Below are positions 1-8,776 of a stretch of DNA of 64,000 nucleotides, in pieces. A model generated the notes under the pieces. That model was not told where the DNA came from, made no database searches, and worked only from the letters and a program-made list of their open reading frames with translations. The DNA is from Lysinibacillus sp. FSL W8-0992. Its GTDB lineage: Bacteria; Bacillota; Bacilli; Bacillales_A; Planococcaceae. The position numbers were made by a program, and so were the translations under genes. The stretch lies in NCBI RefSeq assembly GCF_038008685.1, contig NZ_JBBOZQ010000001.1, forward strand, positions 1,240,001 through 1,304,000, given 5' to 3'. The first letter of the stretch is position 1, and each line of letters starts with the position of its first letter.

Positions 1-1074
1 AAAAAAAGTTTAATACTAAGTTTTTTGGTAATCTTAGCTTCCTTAATGTTAAATTCGGAAGCTAAAGCAGAATTACCGTTTAGAGATATAACTGAATCAA
101 GTCCAATATATGATGAACTTATTTATTTAGACGAAAGGGGTATATTAGGTGGGGGATATTCGTATATTTGGTATTCTCCGGAGCAACCAGCAGAAAGAAG
201 ACAAGCAGTTACAATGATAGCTTTAGCTTTAGGTCTAGATGAAGCCAAAAGAAATACTATTTTTTCAGATATATCTAAAGACCACCATGCAAGTGGATTA
301 ATTCAATCTGCTGTTGATAAAGGAATTGTAACTGGATATGGTGATGGAACATTTAAACCATATAATAATTTAACAAGAGGTAATTTTTCATTATTTATTG
401 ATAGAGCATTTGGAGAGTATTTACCAAGTGGAACAAATATAGAATTTAAAGATGTACCCAAAACACTTAATTCATACAATGCAATAAAAAAATTATCTGC
501 TGCAGGTATTACAACTGGTTATGGAGATAAAACTTTTAGACCAAATGAAACACTTACAAGAGCTCACTTAGCAATCTTTATGTATAGAACTGTAAAATAT
601 TTAGAGGATAGAGGAGTTGTATTTAAGGATTCATCAAATAGTGATTATAAAGATTCTGACATTAAGTGGGGCATGTCGTATGATTCTGTGTACGAACTTG
701 TAAAAAACAATATTACTACTTCTACCAGGAATGCTAGAATTATTACAAATAAAGCAAGGTATGCTTTAACAGGTGAAACATATTATTTATTTGATAAAAA
801 TAATAGATTAGATTATTTTTGGCATGAATTTGATTGGAGCAAAGAAGAAAACTTACCAGACACGCTACCTTTGCTTCACAAAATGTATGAGGAAAAAGTA
901 ATAGAAGAATTCGGTGTACCATTCTTAACGAATAAGGTCAGCAATTCTAGTTATTTGTCGTATTATTCTGCTTGGGATATGGGTGCATATTATGTAACAT
1001 TAGAAACTACAAAGAAAGCTGAAGGGGAAGTGACTGTAAAAGTTACTGTTTTTGACAGTCGTAAAGAATTGTGA
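1..1074 (+). CDS. SLH-domain secreted protein, 5' truncated by window edge
   Basis: The reading frame is open from base 1, so the start codon lies outside the window; a TTG at 25 is only the first possible start inside it. The first ~23 visible codons form the hydrophobic end of a signal peptide closing with AKA/E. Three S-layer-homology repeats follow (about visible residues 25-75, 88-138 and 150-200), with the typical GITTGYGD-TFRPNETLTRA pattern in the third. SLH triplets bind pyruvylated secondary wall polymer, so the protein should be cell-surface attached. The last ~150 residues match no family I recognise. Codon use is very AT-rich compared with the genes after position 5000. A strong terminator follows at 1179. 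Confidence 0.85.
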   Translation, partial: KKSLILSFLVILASLMLNSEAKAELPFRDITESSPIYDELIYLDERGILGGGYSYIWYSPEQPAERRQAVTMIALALGLDEAKRNTIFSDISKDHHASGLIQSAVDKGIVTGYGDGTFKPYNNLTRGNFSLFIDRAFGEYLPSGTNIEFKDVPKTLNSYNAIKKLSAAGITTGYGDKTFRPNETLTRAHLAIFMYRTVKYLEDRGVVFKDSSNSDYKDSDIKWGMSYDSVYELVKNNITTSTRNARIITNKARYALTGETYYLFDKNNRLDYFWHEFDWSKEENLPDTLPLLHKMYEEKVIEEFGVPFLTNKVSNSSYLSYYSAWDMGAYYVTLETTKKAEGEVTVKVTVFDSRKEL

Positions 1075-1178
1075 TTTATAGTAAAAGATAGAGTAAACAA
1101 CTTTAAAGATTAATCGTTTCGCCAATAGAGAGCTTATATATGTATCTAAAATTTGTGTACCTCATTTATAAAGGGCTA

Positions 1179-1219
1179 CCACTCCTCGTAATATTAATAA
1201 TTATGAGGAGTGGTTTTTC
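1179..1219 (+). terminator. Intrinsic terminator after the SLH gene
   Basis: Perfect 9-bp stem (CCACTCCTC, 1179-1187, with GAGGAGTGG, 1205-1213), 17-nt loop, then a T-rich tail. Confidence 0.85.
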
Positions 1220-1509
1220 TTTACAATTAAAAACCCTTTTTAATAATATCCCCCTCAATTAACTTGCCCCTTGCAATACTCCAATAACTGAATAATAGTT
1301 GTTTTTTTCAAGTATATCACTTTTACATATAATGGGTAATATAGGACTGGTTTGGATATGTAATCATTAAAACTAATTCGTCAATTCAGCATAATGAATG
1401 TATACAGCAAAACAATAAGAAAATCTTAAGAATTGGTGCATGCGTTTGTTAAGATTTACTTAGTATTATATCCTTAGACGAATCCTAAAGAGATGGAGGA
1501 GTGAATGCA
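1220..1509. other. Intergenic region before the two-component operon
   Basis: No gene seen. It should contain the promoter of the response regulator. AATCTTAAG (around 1423) and TTAAGATTT (around 1449) form a separated inverted repeat that could be an OmpR-type operator; this is weak evidence because both are short and AT-rich. Confidence 0.35.
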
Positions 1510-2196
1510 GTGAACATTTTGATATGTGATGATGATAAAGAAATTGTAAGGGCTATTAGTGTTTATTTAGAAAACGAAGGCTATCAAGTATTCAAAGCTT
1601 ACAATGGTATAGAGGCAATCGAACTTGTTCGAGATCAAGTTATTCATCTAATTATTATGGATATAATGATGCCAAAAATGGATGGCATTACGGCAACAAT
1701 GAAGATTCGGCAAGATAATATGATTCCGTTAATTATGCTTTCTGCTAAGTCGGAGGATTATGACAAAATACTTGGATTAAATATTGGAGCAGATGATTAT
1801 ATGGGCAAGCCGTTTAATCCATTAGAACTTGTCGCTAGGGTGAAATCGCTGCTAAGAAGGTATACGGCTTTTGGCAGTCTTGAGGTGAGTAGTAATATAT
1901 TTCAAACGGGTGGTCTTATGATTGACGATGAAAAGAAAGTCATTACCGTTGATAACCAAGCGGTTCATTTAACTCCAGTGCAGTATAAAATTTTAAAGCT
2001 TCTTACAGCAAATACGGGGAGAGTATTCACAATCGAAGAGATTTATGAAAAGGTATGGAATGAAAGTGCCATTAATCCAGAAAATACGGTGGCGGTACAT
2101 ATTCGGAAAATTCGAGAGAAAATTGAAATTAATCCGAAAGAGCCGAAGTATTTAAAAGTTGTATGGGGAGTGGGATATAAAGTTGAAAAATATTAG
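1510..2196 (+). CDS. OmpR/PhoB-family response regulator
   Basis: A 228-residue two-domain regulator. The receiver domain (1-115) shows the acidic pocket DDD near residue 8, the phospho-acceptor Asp51 in IIMDIMMPK, and the conserved Lys in GKPF. The C-terminal half is a winged-helix DNA-binding domain ending in VVWGVGYK. GTG at 1510 is chosen over GTG at 1501 because GGAGGA ends at 1500, which leaves a 9-nt spacer for 1510 and none for 1501. The next gene, its kinase partner, overlaps the 3' end. Target genes cannot be read from the sequence. Confidence 0.9.
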   Translation: MNILICDDDKEIVRAISVYLENEGYQVFKAYNGIEAIELVRDQVIHLIIMDIMMPKMDGITATMKIRQDNMIPLIMLSAKSEDYDKILGLNIGADDYMGKPFNPLELVARVKSLLRRYTAFGSLEVSSNIFQTGGLMIDDEKKVITVDNQAVHLTPVQYKILKLLTANTGRVFTIEEIYEKVWNESAINPENTVAVHIRKIREKIEINPKEPKYLKVVWGVGYKVEKY

Positions 2197-4228
2197 TCAT
2201 GCACTTATTACGAAAGTTATTGTGTTTCTAATTGCCATCGCTTGTTTAACTGGTACTGCGAAGGTAATTATCAACATGGAATTAAATGAAGTTTATCTTA
2301 GTAGTATCAATCAAGACAATTATTTTGAAAGTATAGCATTCGCCGATGAAAGTTATAGCCTTATTAGCTCTTTAGCACAATTAATCGGAACATATAAAAG
2401 TGAAGAGTATATTTTAAGTGGTAAGGCACTTACAAAAGAAGAAATGAGAGAAATGGAAGAAGAATTATATAATGATTTCCAATATTCATCTAAATATAAT
2501 GGGAATTTGAGTGAGGTGGAAAATAGAAAGATATATCAAGAAGCATATGCAGATGATATACAAAGTAAAAAAGAAGAACGCATACGAGAACAAGTACGAG
2601 TATTCTATCGTTTACTCAGCGCATTAGATGCATATGACGGAATCGTATATTACGCGAGTGATGGTGAACATGTATTCTCTAATAGTGAACTAAATAAGAA
2701 AGAGCAATTTGCATCATTTGGTGCATATATGCAATTTGCGAATTATCAACAAAAGCTTTATCCAAATGAAATGAAAAAAAATAAATACTTAGATTACATT
2801 ACACAAGATGTTGAAATGTTGAATCCGCAAACAGATGCTATTTATGTGGCATATAAAGAATCTTACTTAGAGCAAAAAATGCAAGAATGGGAAAAAAATA
2901 AAGAGGTTGCTAAAAGTTATCTTAATGAATTCATTTTATTTCTGGTAGGGTTTATTGTATCTTTTGTTTATTTAGTAATAGTTATTGGAAGAACTTCATT
3001 TAAAGATAAAGAAATGCATTTTTCTGTTATTGATAAACTATATAATGATGTCAATATTGTCATAGTCGCTGGTTTAACAGGGTTGTGGGTGGCAATGATT
3101 GTTGAGGTGTTACGTGAAATGAACATTCTTCTCACGGTACCTATTTTTATTATTGCCTTACTAATGATTTTATCGCTTATCAAGCATATTAAAAATAGAT
3201 CACTACTTCAGCACACTGTTATATATCAAATCTTCAAAAAGATTTTTATTGGGATAAAACATGTTTTCGATAATGGCAGTACGGCTGTGAAAATTGTGCT
3301 TCTTGTTATTGGTTATCCTTTAGTAGCTGCGGCGACGTTTTTCATGTTTCCTATTACGCTAGGCTTAGCTGCTTGGTTTGCGTTGAAAAAGGTGAAGTCG
3401 TTTAATCGCATTAAAGAGGGCGTCGAGCAAATTAAAAATGGGGACCTTCATCATCGAATTGATATAGATGGAAAAGGAGAGTTTAGCCAACTTGCAGCGA
3501 ATATTAATAGTATTACAGATGGCTTAAAAAAATCGGTGGATAGTGAGATTAAAAGCGAGCGTTTAAAAACAGAGCTTATTACGAATGTTTCGCATGATAT
3601 CCGAACGCCTTTAACATCAATTATTACGTATGTCGATTTATTAAAAATAGAAAAAGACCCTGAACTAATTGCTGAATATATAGACGTATTAGATCAAAAA
3701 TCGAAGAGACTCAAGCACTTAACCGATGATTTATTTGAAGCGGCTAAAGCGTCAAGTGGCAGTATACCTGTGCAGTTAGAACGGATTGATATCGTAGCAT
3801 TACTAAAGCAAGGGATAGGGGAAATGGGTGAGAAAATTGAAGCGGCATCATTAAACTTTAAGTTAGCCCACCCTACAGAAAAAGTGTATGTGAAAGCTGA
3901 TGGTAAACTCCTATGGCGCTCCATCGAAAACTTATTCTCGAATATTTTTAAATATGCACTGCCTGCATCGAGGGTATATATTGATGTAGAAGATATAGGA
4001 AATGAACTACTCGTAACATTTAAAAATATTTCAGCATATGAATTAAATATTTCCGTAGATGAGCTAATGGAACGTTTTACAAGAGGCGATGAATCAAGAT
4101 CAAGTCAAGGTAGCGGATTAGGCTTATCGATTGCTGAAAGCCTTATTCACATCCAACACGGTAAATTTTTAGTGCAAGTAGATGGCGATTTATTTAAGGC
4201 AATGATTTATTTGCCGAAATTTGAATGA
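2183..4228 (+). CDS. Large multi-TM sensor histidine kinase
   Basis: About 681 residues. An N-terminal TM helix is followed by a ~210-residue charged extracytoplasmic region, then four or five hydrophobic segments (residues ~245-395), a HAMP-like linker, a DHp helix with the phospho-acceptor His near 470 in SHDIRTPL, and an HATPase domain with N-box (ENLFSNIFKY) and G-box (GSGLGLSIAESL). TTG at 2183 is preferred: it follows GGGGAG and overlaps the regulator's stop by 14 nt, a usual coupled arrangement; an earlier TTG at 2159 lies inside the regulator. The many TM segments after the sensor region are unusual for an EnvZ-type kinase. Ligand unknown. Confidence 0.88.
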   Translation: MKNISHALITKVIVFLIAIACLTGTAKVIINMELNEVYLSSINQDNYFESIAFADESYSLISSLAQLIGTYKSEEYILSGKALTKEEMREMEEELYNDFQYSSKYNGNLSEVENRKIYQEAYADDIQSKKEERIREQVRVFYRLLSALDAYDGIVYYASDGEHVFSNSELNKKEQFASFGAYMQFANYQQKLYPNEMKKNKYLDYITQDVEMLNPQTDAIYVAYKESYLEQKMQEWEKNKEVAKSYLNEFILFLVGFIVSFVYLVIVIGRTSFKDKEMHFSVIDKLYNDVNIVIVAGLTGLWVAMIVEVLREMNILLTVPIFIIALLMILSLIKHIKNRSLLQHTVIYQIFKKIFIGIKHVFDNGSTAVKIVLLVIGYPLVAAATFFMFPITLGLAAWFALKKVKSFNRIKEGVEQIKNGDLHHRIDIDGKGEFSQLAANINSITDGLKKSVDSEIKSERLKTELITNVSHDIRTPLTSIITYVDLLKIEKDPELIAEYIDVLDQKSKRLKHLTDDLFEAAKASSGSIPVQLERIDIVALLKQGIGEMGEKIEAASLNFKLAHPTEKVYVKADGKLLWRSIENLFSNIFKYALPASRVYIDVEDIGNELLVTFKNISAYELNISVDELMERFTRGDESRSSQGSGLGLSIAESLIHIQHGKFLVQVDGDLFKAMIYLPKFE

Positions 4229-4238
4229 TGCAGCAAAG

Positions 4239-4273
4239 GAATAGGATGCGTAAGTGTATCCTATTCTTTTTTC
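4239..4273 (+). terminator. Terminator after the histidine kinase
   Basis: 9-bp stem GAATAGGAT/ATCCTATTC with a 10-nt loop and a run of six T. Confidence 0.88.
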
Positions 4274-4333
4274 TGTAATGAATTTTTATTATTCAATAAC
4301 GACTGCAATAATTTTTTCTTGTTTTTGAAAACT

Positions 4334-4362
4334 TTGACTTCTGCTAATAAGTTCGTTATAAT
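4334..4362 (+). promoter_or_regulatory. Sigma-A promoter of the exporter leader
   Basis: TTGACT (4334-4339), a 17-nt spacer and a perfect TATAAT (4357-4362). Predicted start near 4369, about 670 nt before the exporter's start codon. This is the best promoter match in the window. Confidence 0.8.
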
Positions 4363-4402
4363 TCGTTGTGTATAAAAAATGCTTTAAGGAGGATGTTAGA
4401 AA

Positions 4403-4435
4403 ATGACACTAAAATTCCCAACTTTGAACCAGTAA
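4403..4435 (+). CDS. Possible 10-residue leader peptide (MTLKFPTLNQ)
   Basis: AAGGAGG at 4386-4392 is an ideal ribosome binding site, 10 nt before ATG at 4403; the frame runs ten codons to TAA at 4433. It sits ~34 nt from the predicted transcript start and just before a first terminator-like hairpin (4448-4498). Short leader peptides in this position control several antibiotic-resistance genes (ermC, cat, cmlA, msrD, bmrCD) by drug-induced ribosome stalling. A second frame, ATG at 4393, touches the Shine-Dalgarno and is less likely. That this peptide is made or stalls is inference. Confidence 0.5.
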   Translation: MTLKFPTLNQ

Positions 4436-4447
4436 TTGAATACTGTC

Positions 4448-4756
4448 AAAGGCTCTGTTTGTGTATGCAGAGTAAATGGAATTAGTCAGTCCTTTTTTAA
4501 TTATCTTCATTTCATATTGTGAAATTGTTATTTACCAAATTTCATTAATTGTTCCCACTTAGTTGTGAGGGCTAGTTATATGTAATGAAAGAAAGGCGAC
4601 TTGTTTTTCCTTTCTTTATTTTTGTCTACTTTAACCTTTTATTTGGTTTACCAAAGGTAGGTTTCTTGTTCTTACTGACAACTTAATGAAATATGGATGG
4701 TTTTTTCCCTTTACTTTTATGATCACAGGCAGGTGCTTGTGATCTTTTCGTTTTTT
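4448..4756 (+). promoter_or_regulatory. Candidate transcription attenuator in the exporter leader
   Basis: Three terminator-like hairpins lie between the leader peptide and the exporter. (1) AAAGG...CCTTT at 4448-4498, enclosing a CTCTG/CAGAG hairpin and followed by six T, imperfect. (2) AAAGAAAGG/CCTTTCTTT at 4588-4617, followed by ATTTTTG. (3) GATCACAGGC/GCTTGTGATC at 4721-4744 with a 4-nt loop, followed by TTTTCGTTTTTT, strong. ACCTTTT (4635) and AAAGGT (4653) could give an alternative pairing. Transcription from 4369 must pass all of these to reach the exporter, the layout of an attenuator. Confidence 0.5.
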
Positions 4757-5037
4757 AAGCGGGATACAATGATAAAGGTTCTTGTTTTAACTGAGCTTAA
4801 TTTGCATATGCTCCCGTTTTCCGTTGGGTAGAACAATTGCTATTACTGGGATGGTTGATGAGGTAATGATTTGGGTAAGATTGGTTTTGGATATCATTTT
4901 GTTGTTTATTCAATCCTAGGTTAGTTTGATATTAACTAAGAAGGGAGCAATTCTTAATCCAATGTTCTGCTCGATAACGGAATATTTTTAAAAAAGAAAA
5001 GTTCACCAAAAAATACATGCTAGTAAGGAGTAATTAA

Positions 5038-6516
5038 ATGGAACAAAATCAATCTATAAAATATGAATTCCTATCACAAGATCCTAACGTTAAAACATTA
5101 CCGATTATGCTGTCGTTAATTATCGGTGCTTTTTTTGCAGTTTTAAACGAAACATTGTTAAACATTGCATTAACGACATTAATGCATGAGTTCCACATTA
5201 CTTTGCCAACTGTTCAGTGGATGGCAACAGGGTTTATGCTTGTAATGGGGATAGTTATTCCAATTTCCGCCTTGATGTTACAGTGGTTTACAACAAGGCA
5301 ATTGTTCATTGGTGTTATGGTCACTTTCACAATTGGAACAATCATTTGTGCAATTGCGCCTAGCTTTCCCGTTTTATTAGTAGGTCGATTAATTCAAGCA
5401 ATTGGAACAGGGCTATTGATGCCGATTATTTTTAATGTTTTTTTATTATTATATCCACCAGAAAATCGCGGGAAAATAATGGGGATAGTAGGTTTGATTT
5501 TTACGTTTGCACCTGCAATCGGACCGACTTTATCTGGTGTTATTGTTGAATATTTAGGCTGGCGCTATTTATTTATTATTGTTATTCCTTTCGCCTTATT
5601 TTCAATTGTTTTTGCTTCTAAATATTTAACAAATATTTCGGAGGTCACAAAACCGAAAATTGATGTTCTGTCTATAATCTTTTCAACGATTGGCTTCGGG
5701 TCAATTATTTACGGGTTTAGTGCTGCTGGAGAAAAAGGTTTCCTTAGCCCAAGTGTATTTGTGACGATTATTATCGGAATCATTGGTGTTGTATTATTCT
5801 CTTTAAGACAGTTTAAGCTAAAAGAGCCTGTTATGAATTTACGAGTATTTAAATATCCAATGTATACACACGCAGTATTAATGTTTTTAATTATTATTAT
5901 GGCAATGTTTGCATCGGAAATCATTTTACCAATATTTATGCAAGGTCCATTAGCCTTGACTGCAGCAGCGGCAGGACTCGTTCTACTACCTGGGAGCTTG
6001 CTAAATGGACTAATGTCTCCATTCATGGGGCAATTGTTCGATAAATTTGGCCCCCGTGTATTGATGATTCCTGCAACACTTGTATTAAGTGGTACAGTCT
6101 TTACGTTAAGTAGGTTAACAGCTGAAACACCTATTTGGATAATCGTATTATGCTATATTTTATTAATGCTTAGTGTTTCTGCGATTATGATGCCTGCGCA
6201 GACAAATGGTTTAAACCAATTACCTAAATCTTTATATCCACATGGCACTGCGGTTATGACAACTTTGCAGCCTGTTGCAGGTGCAATTGGTGTTGCTGTT
6301 TTTATTAGTATTATGAATGCCAGACAAAATCACTTTTTAACAAATGCGACCAATCCGAGTGATCCGGCTACAATTAGCCAAGCTATGGTTGCTGGTGTAG
6401 AACTTGTGTATCTTATTGCTTTTGTAATAACGATATTAGCGATTATTTTGTCATTTACGGTTTACCGTGCGGTTCCAAAAGAAATGATTGAAACACAATC
6501 AGACTCTAAATCTTGA
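5038..6516 (+). CDS. DHA2-family MFS multidrug efflux pump, LmrB-like
   Basis: 492 residues with about 14 hydrophobic segments, the size of the EmrB/QacA (DHA2) drug:proton antiporters. The stretch from ENRGKIMG through FAPAIGPTLSG to GWRYLF is the motif-C region typical of antiporters and closely resembles Bacillus LmrB (lincomycin/puromycin efflux). TAAGGAG lies 7 nt upstream of ATG 5038. It acts in the cytoplasmic membrane; the substrate is not readable from sequence. The 670-nt leader with a mini-ORF and terminators suggests induction by a translation inhibitor. No TetR-type regulator (as LmrA for LmrB) is adjacent. Confidence 0.88.
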   Translation: MEQNQSIKYEFLSQDPNVKTLPIMLSLIIGAFFAVLNETLLNIALTTLMHEFHITLPTVQWMATGFMLVMGIVIPISALMLQWFTTRQLFIGVMVTFTIGTIICAIAPSFPVLLVGRLIQAIGTGLLMPIIFNVFLLLYPPENRGKIMGIVGLIFTFAPAIGPTLSGVIVEYLGWRYLFIIVIPFALFSIVFASKYLTNISEVTKPKIDVLSIIFSTIGFGSIIYGFSAAGEKGFLSPSVFVTIIIGIIGVVLFSLRQFKLKEPVMNLRVFKYPMYTHAVLMFLIIIMAMFASEIILPIFMQGPLALTAAAAGLVLLPGSLLNGLMSPFMGQLFDKFGPRVLMIPATLVLSGTVFTLSRLTAETPIWIIVLCYILLMLSVSAIMMPAQTNGLNQLPKSLYPHGTAVMTTLQPVAGAIGVAVFISIMNARQNHFLTNATNPSDPATISQAMVAGVELVYLIAFVITILAIILSFTVYRAVPKEMIETQSDSKS

Positions 6517-6575
6517 CCAATTTTCTCAGTTAAAAGTAAACATCTGTCTGTTTGAATGGTTGAAGGGTTAAAATG

Positions 6576-6619
6576 GAAGCTTCTCATTAGTTGTGCAAAC
6601 TTTTGAGTAGCTTCTTTTT
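6576..6619 (+). terminator. Terminator after the MFS exporter
   Basis: GAAGCT/AGCTTC outer stem with CTCA/TGAG continuing inward past a T-T mismatch, 18-nt loop, then TTTTT. Confidence 0.7.
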
Positions 6620-6725
6620 GTGTGCGGATTATTAGCAGCATTTCATATTAAAGAGGGAAGGTTTAAGTAGTGTTATGGAAAATGCGAAGGGCTGAATTAA
6701 GTGCCTTTTTTATGACCCTAGCTGT

Positions 6726-7481
6726 TTAATCTCCTTCAACCTTTAAAACTTCATATTGGAAACCTTGATATACATAGTTTTGTCTCTGGTACATGTCTCT
6801 CGGTGTATCTTCGCCATCAGCTACTAAAATAACGATTTTATGAAGAAATTTCTGCATGACATATTGCTGAAGTTGCGTACCTATCCCTTTACGTTGAAAG
6901 GCTTCAAGTACAAATAAGTTATCAATTTCAACTGTTGTATTTTCCTCGATAAGCTCCGTAGAACCAACTGGGATGCCGTCATAGTAGGCTAGGAGCTGAT
7001 GTTTGTGAGAATCATGGAAACGACGTTGTAGTAATGCTTGTTTTTCCGTGGGAAAAGTTTCGCCATATTTCAAATCCTCTTCATACTGTAGTTTTAAAAA
7101 TACCTCTAAATTGTCTTCTGTCACTGGCTGAACATCAACATGTCGATGCACGCTTGTTGCAAATTGGCTTGGCTCAATTGTATATAATTCTAAAAACCCA
7201 ATATCATAGTTTTCTTCAGTTAAATAACTGAGAATATCGGCGGAAATCTTCTCGTTAGATGGAAAAATAAATTTTAAGTGCTTTTGATTATATTTTTGAT
7301 GAAAGGTACGTAGCATCCTTGCCGTTTCTTTAAATGTAGTTAATGAGGGCATCGTTTTAAATAGAATAAAATTACTATCATAACGACTTAGCATCTCTGG
7401 ATAATGAACATGCTGACAAACTTCATCTTCATAAATGACATGGCCAATTTTTTCGATATGGTCAAAGGTAATGTTGCTCAT
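6726..7481 (-). CDS. GNAT-family N-acetyltransferase
   Basis: About 251 residues. The C-terminal ~110 residues form a GNAT fold with the acetyl-CoA binding motif A (VEIDNLFVLEAFQRKGIGTQ: Q-R-K-G-I-G). The N-terminal ~130 residues form a separate domain that I cannot name with confidence. ATG at 7481 is preferred to TTG at 7487 because AAGGAG (about 7489-7494) is 7 nt from the ATG but only 1 nt from the TTG. It faces away from the iron-transport operon and stands alone. Substrate unknown. Confidence 0.8.
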   Translation of the reverse strand: MSNITFDHIEKIGHVIYEDEVCQHVHYPEMLSRYDSNFILFKTMPSLTTFKETARMLRTFHQKYNQKHLKFIFPSNEKISADILSYLTEENYDIGFLELYTIEPSQFATSVHRHVDVQPVTEDNLEVFLKLQYEEDLKYGETFPTEKQALLQRRFHDSHKHQLLAYYDGIPVGSTELIEENTTVEIDNLFVLEAFQRKGIGTQLQQYVMQKFLHKIVILVADGEDTPRDMYQRQNYVYQGFQYEVLKVEGD

Positions 7482-7609
7482 TGTCAATCTCCTTATTTAA
7501 TATTTTATAAACTAACCCTAAGTAGGTAAAAATTAAAACTTCTTTGCTGTTAGTGTGAATGCAATGGGGCTTTTTAGCAAGGAAAATTATAGCAGTCTTA
7601 ATATTTTTG

Positions 7610-7638
7610 TTGTTTTTCACTATATTATAAATTATTAT
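7610..7638 (+). promoter_or_regulatory. Promoter of the iron-type ABC operon
   Basis: TTGTTT (7610-7615), 17-nt spacer, TATTAT (7633-7638). The start predicted near 7645 falls at the edge of the Fur box, as expected for Fur repression. Confidence 0.55.
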
Positions 7639-7645
7639 AGTAATT

Positions 7646-7664
7646 GAAAATGAAAATCATTATC
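7646..7664 (+). promoter_or_regulatory. Fur box
   Basis: GAAAATGAAAATCATTATC matches the 19-bp Fur consensus GATAATGATAATCATTATC at 17 of 19 positions. It lies between the promoter's -10 and the first gene of the ABC operon, so iron repression is a firm inference. Confidence 0.88.
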
Positions 7665-7692
7665 AATTAAGATTTTAGATAGAGGTGAAATT

Positions 7693-8772
7693 TTGGATAA
7701 ACAGGATGTTAGCAGAATAGGCATGGGCAATATTTATTATGTGATTATCCTACTTTTAATAGGTGCCATATTTATATCTGCCGTTTATTCTGTATCAATT
7801 GGGCAAGTCAGCATACCCTTCAAGCAAACAATGAGCATTCTATTGCACGCAATGTCCAATGGCAAATTTGGATCGCTTGAAAATGTGGACAGTGAATCCT
7901 TTTTGAATATCATTTTACAGGTGAGAATGCCTCGGGTGATTTTTGCCTTACTAATTGGCATAGGACTTGCTTTATGTGGGACTGTTATGCAAGCAGTCGT
8001 ACAAAATCCACTTGCTGATCCATACATACTTGGTATATCTTCAGGAGCTTCATTAGGAGCGACATTTGCGATTTTAGTAGGGTTTGGCAGCAGTGCATTG
8101 TTATCACAGTTTGGTGTAGCTTTCGGAGCATTTGCGGGAGCAATGATTACATCAATGGCAGTGCTTATATTATCGAGTATTGGTGGGAAGGCAACGTCAA
8201 TAAAACTTGTATTATCAGGTGTTGTCATAGGAGCTTTATGTAGCTCTTTCTCAAGCCTTATTATCTTTTTTGCAAATAATGCGGAAGGTATTAAGACAGT
8301 TACTTTTTGGTCAATGGGAAGTTTAGCCTCTGCAAGCTGGGATAAAACACCGATATTAGCGATTGTTATTGTACTGGGAGCCACACTGTTCCTTTTCCAG
8401 TATCGTGTGTTAAATACAATGCTATTAGGCGATGAATCAGCTATAACGTTAGGTATCAATTTAAGCGCATACCGAAAATTATATATGATTCTTACTTCTC
8501 TTATAACAGGCACAATGGTTGCCTACGCAGGCATGATAGGCTTCGTAGGATTAATTATTCCTCATATTACAAGAGGAATATTTGGTGCAGATCATAAACG
8601 ATTAATGCTAGGTACATTACTTTTAGGAGGACTATTTATGATTTGGGCAGATGTTTTGTCCAGAACTTTAATTCAAAATGTTGAATTACCTATTGGGATC
8701 ATTACTTCTGTTATTGGATCACCATTATTTATCTATATGATTGTAAAAAAAGGTTACAACTTCGGAGGGTAG
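7693..8772 (+). CDS. FecCD-family ABC permease, iron-siderophore/haem type
   Basis: 359 residues with nine to ten TM helices and the BtuC/FecCD hallmarks: QNPLADPYILGISSGAS after the third helix and GFVGLIIPHITRG, the coupling region that touches the ATPase. Membrane subunit of an importer for an iron chelate, haem or similar. TTG at 7693 is supported by AGAGGTG at 7681. First gene of a three-gene operon (permease, ATPase, binding lipoprotein) with 4-10 nt gaps. The Fur box upstream argues for iron cargo. No separate second permease exists, so it should act as a homodimer. Confidence 0.9.
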   Translation: MDKQDVSRIGMGNIYYVIILLLIGAIFISAVYSVSIGQVSIPFKQTMSILLHAMSNGKFGSLENVDSESFLNIILQVRMPRVIFALLIGIGLALCGTVMQAVVQNPLADPYILGISSGASLGATFAILVGFGSSALLSQFGVAFGAFAGAMITSMAVLILSSIGGKATSIKLVLSGVVIGALCSSFSSLIIFFANNAEGIKTVTFWSMGSLASASWDKTPILAIVIVLGATLFLFQYRVLNTMLLGDESAITLGINLSAYRKLYMILTSLITGTMVAYAGMIGFVGLIIPHITRGIFGADHKRLMLGTLLLGGLFMIWADVLSRTLIQNVELPIGIITSVIGSPLFIYMIVKKGYNFGG

Positions 8773-8776
8773 AAAA

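Noticed and set aside
4393-4488. Alternative leader frame starting at ATG 4393 (about 31 codons)
   Set aside because: Its ATG directly abuts AAGGAGG with no spacer; the 10-codon frame at 4403 has ideal spacing. It is kept in mind but not annotated.
7785-8513. Long minus-strand frame opposite the FecCD permease
   Set aside because: Composition is that of an antisense shadow; the plus strand encodes a complete, motif-bearing permease.
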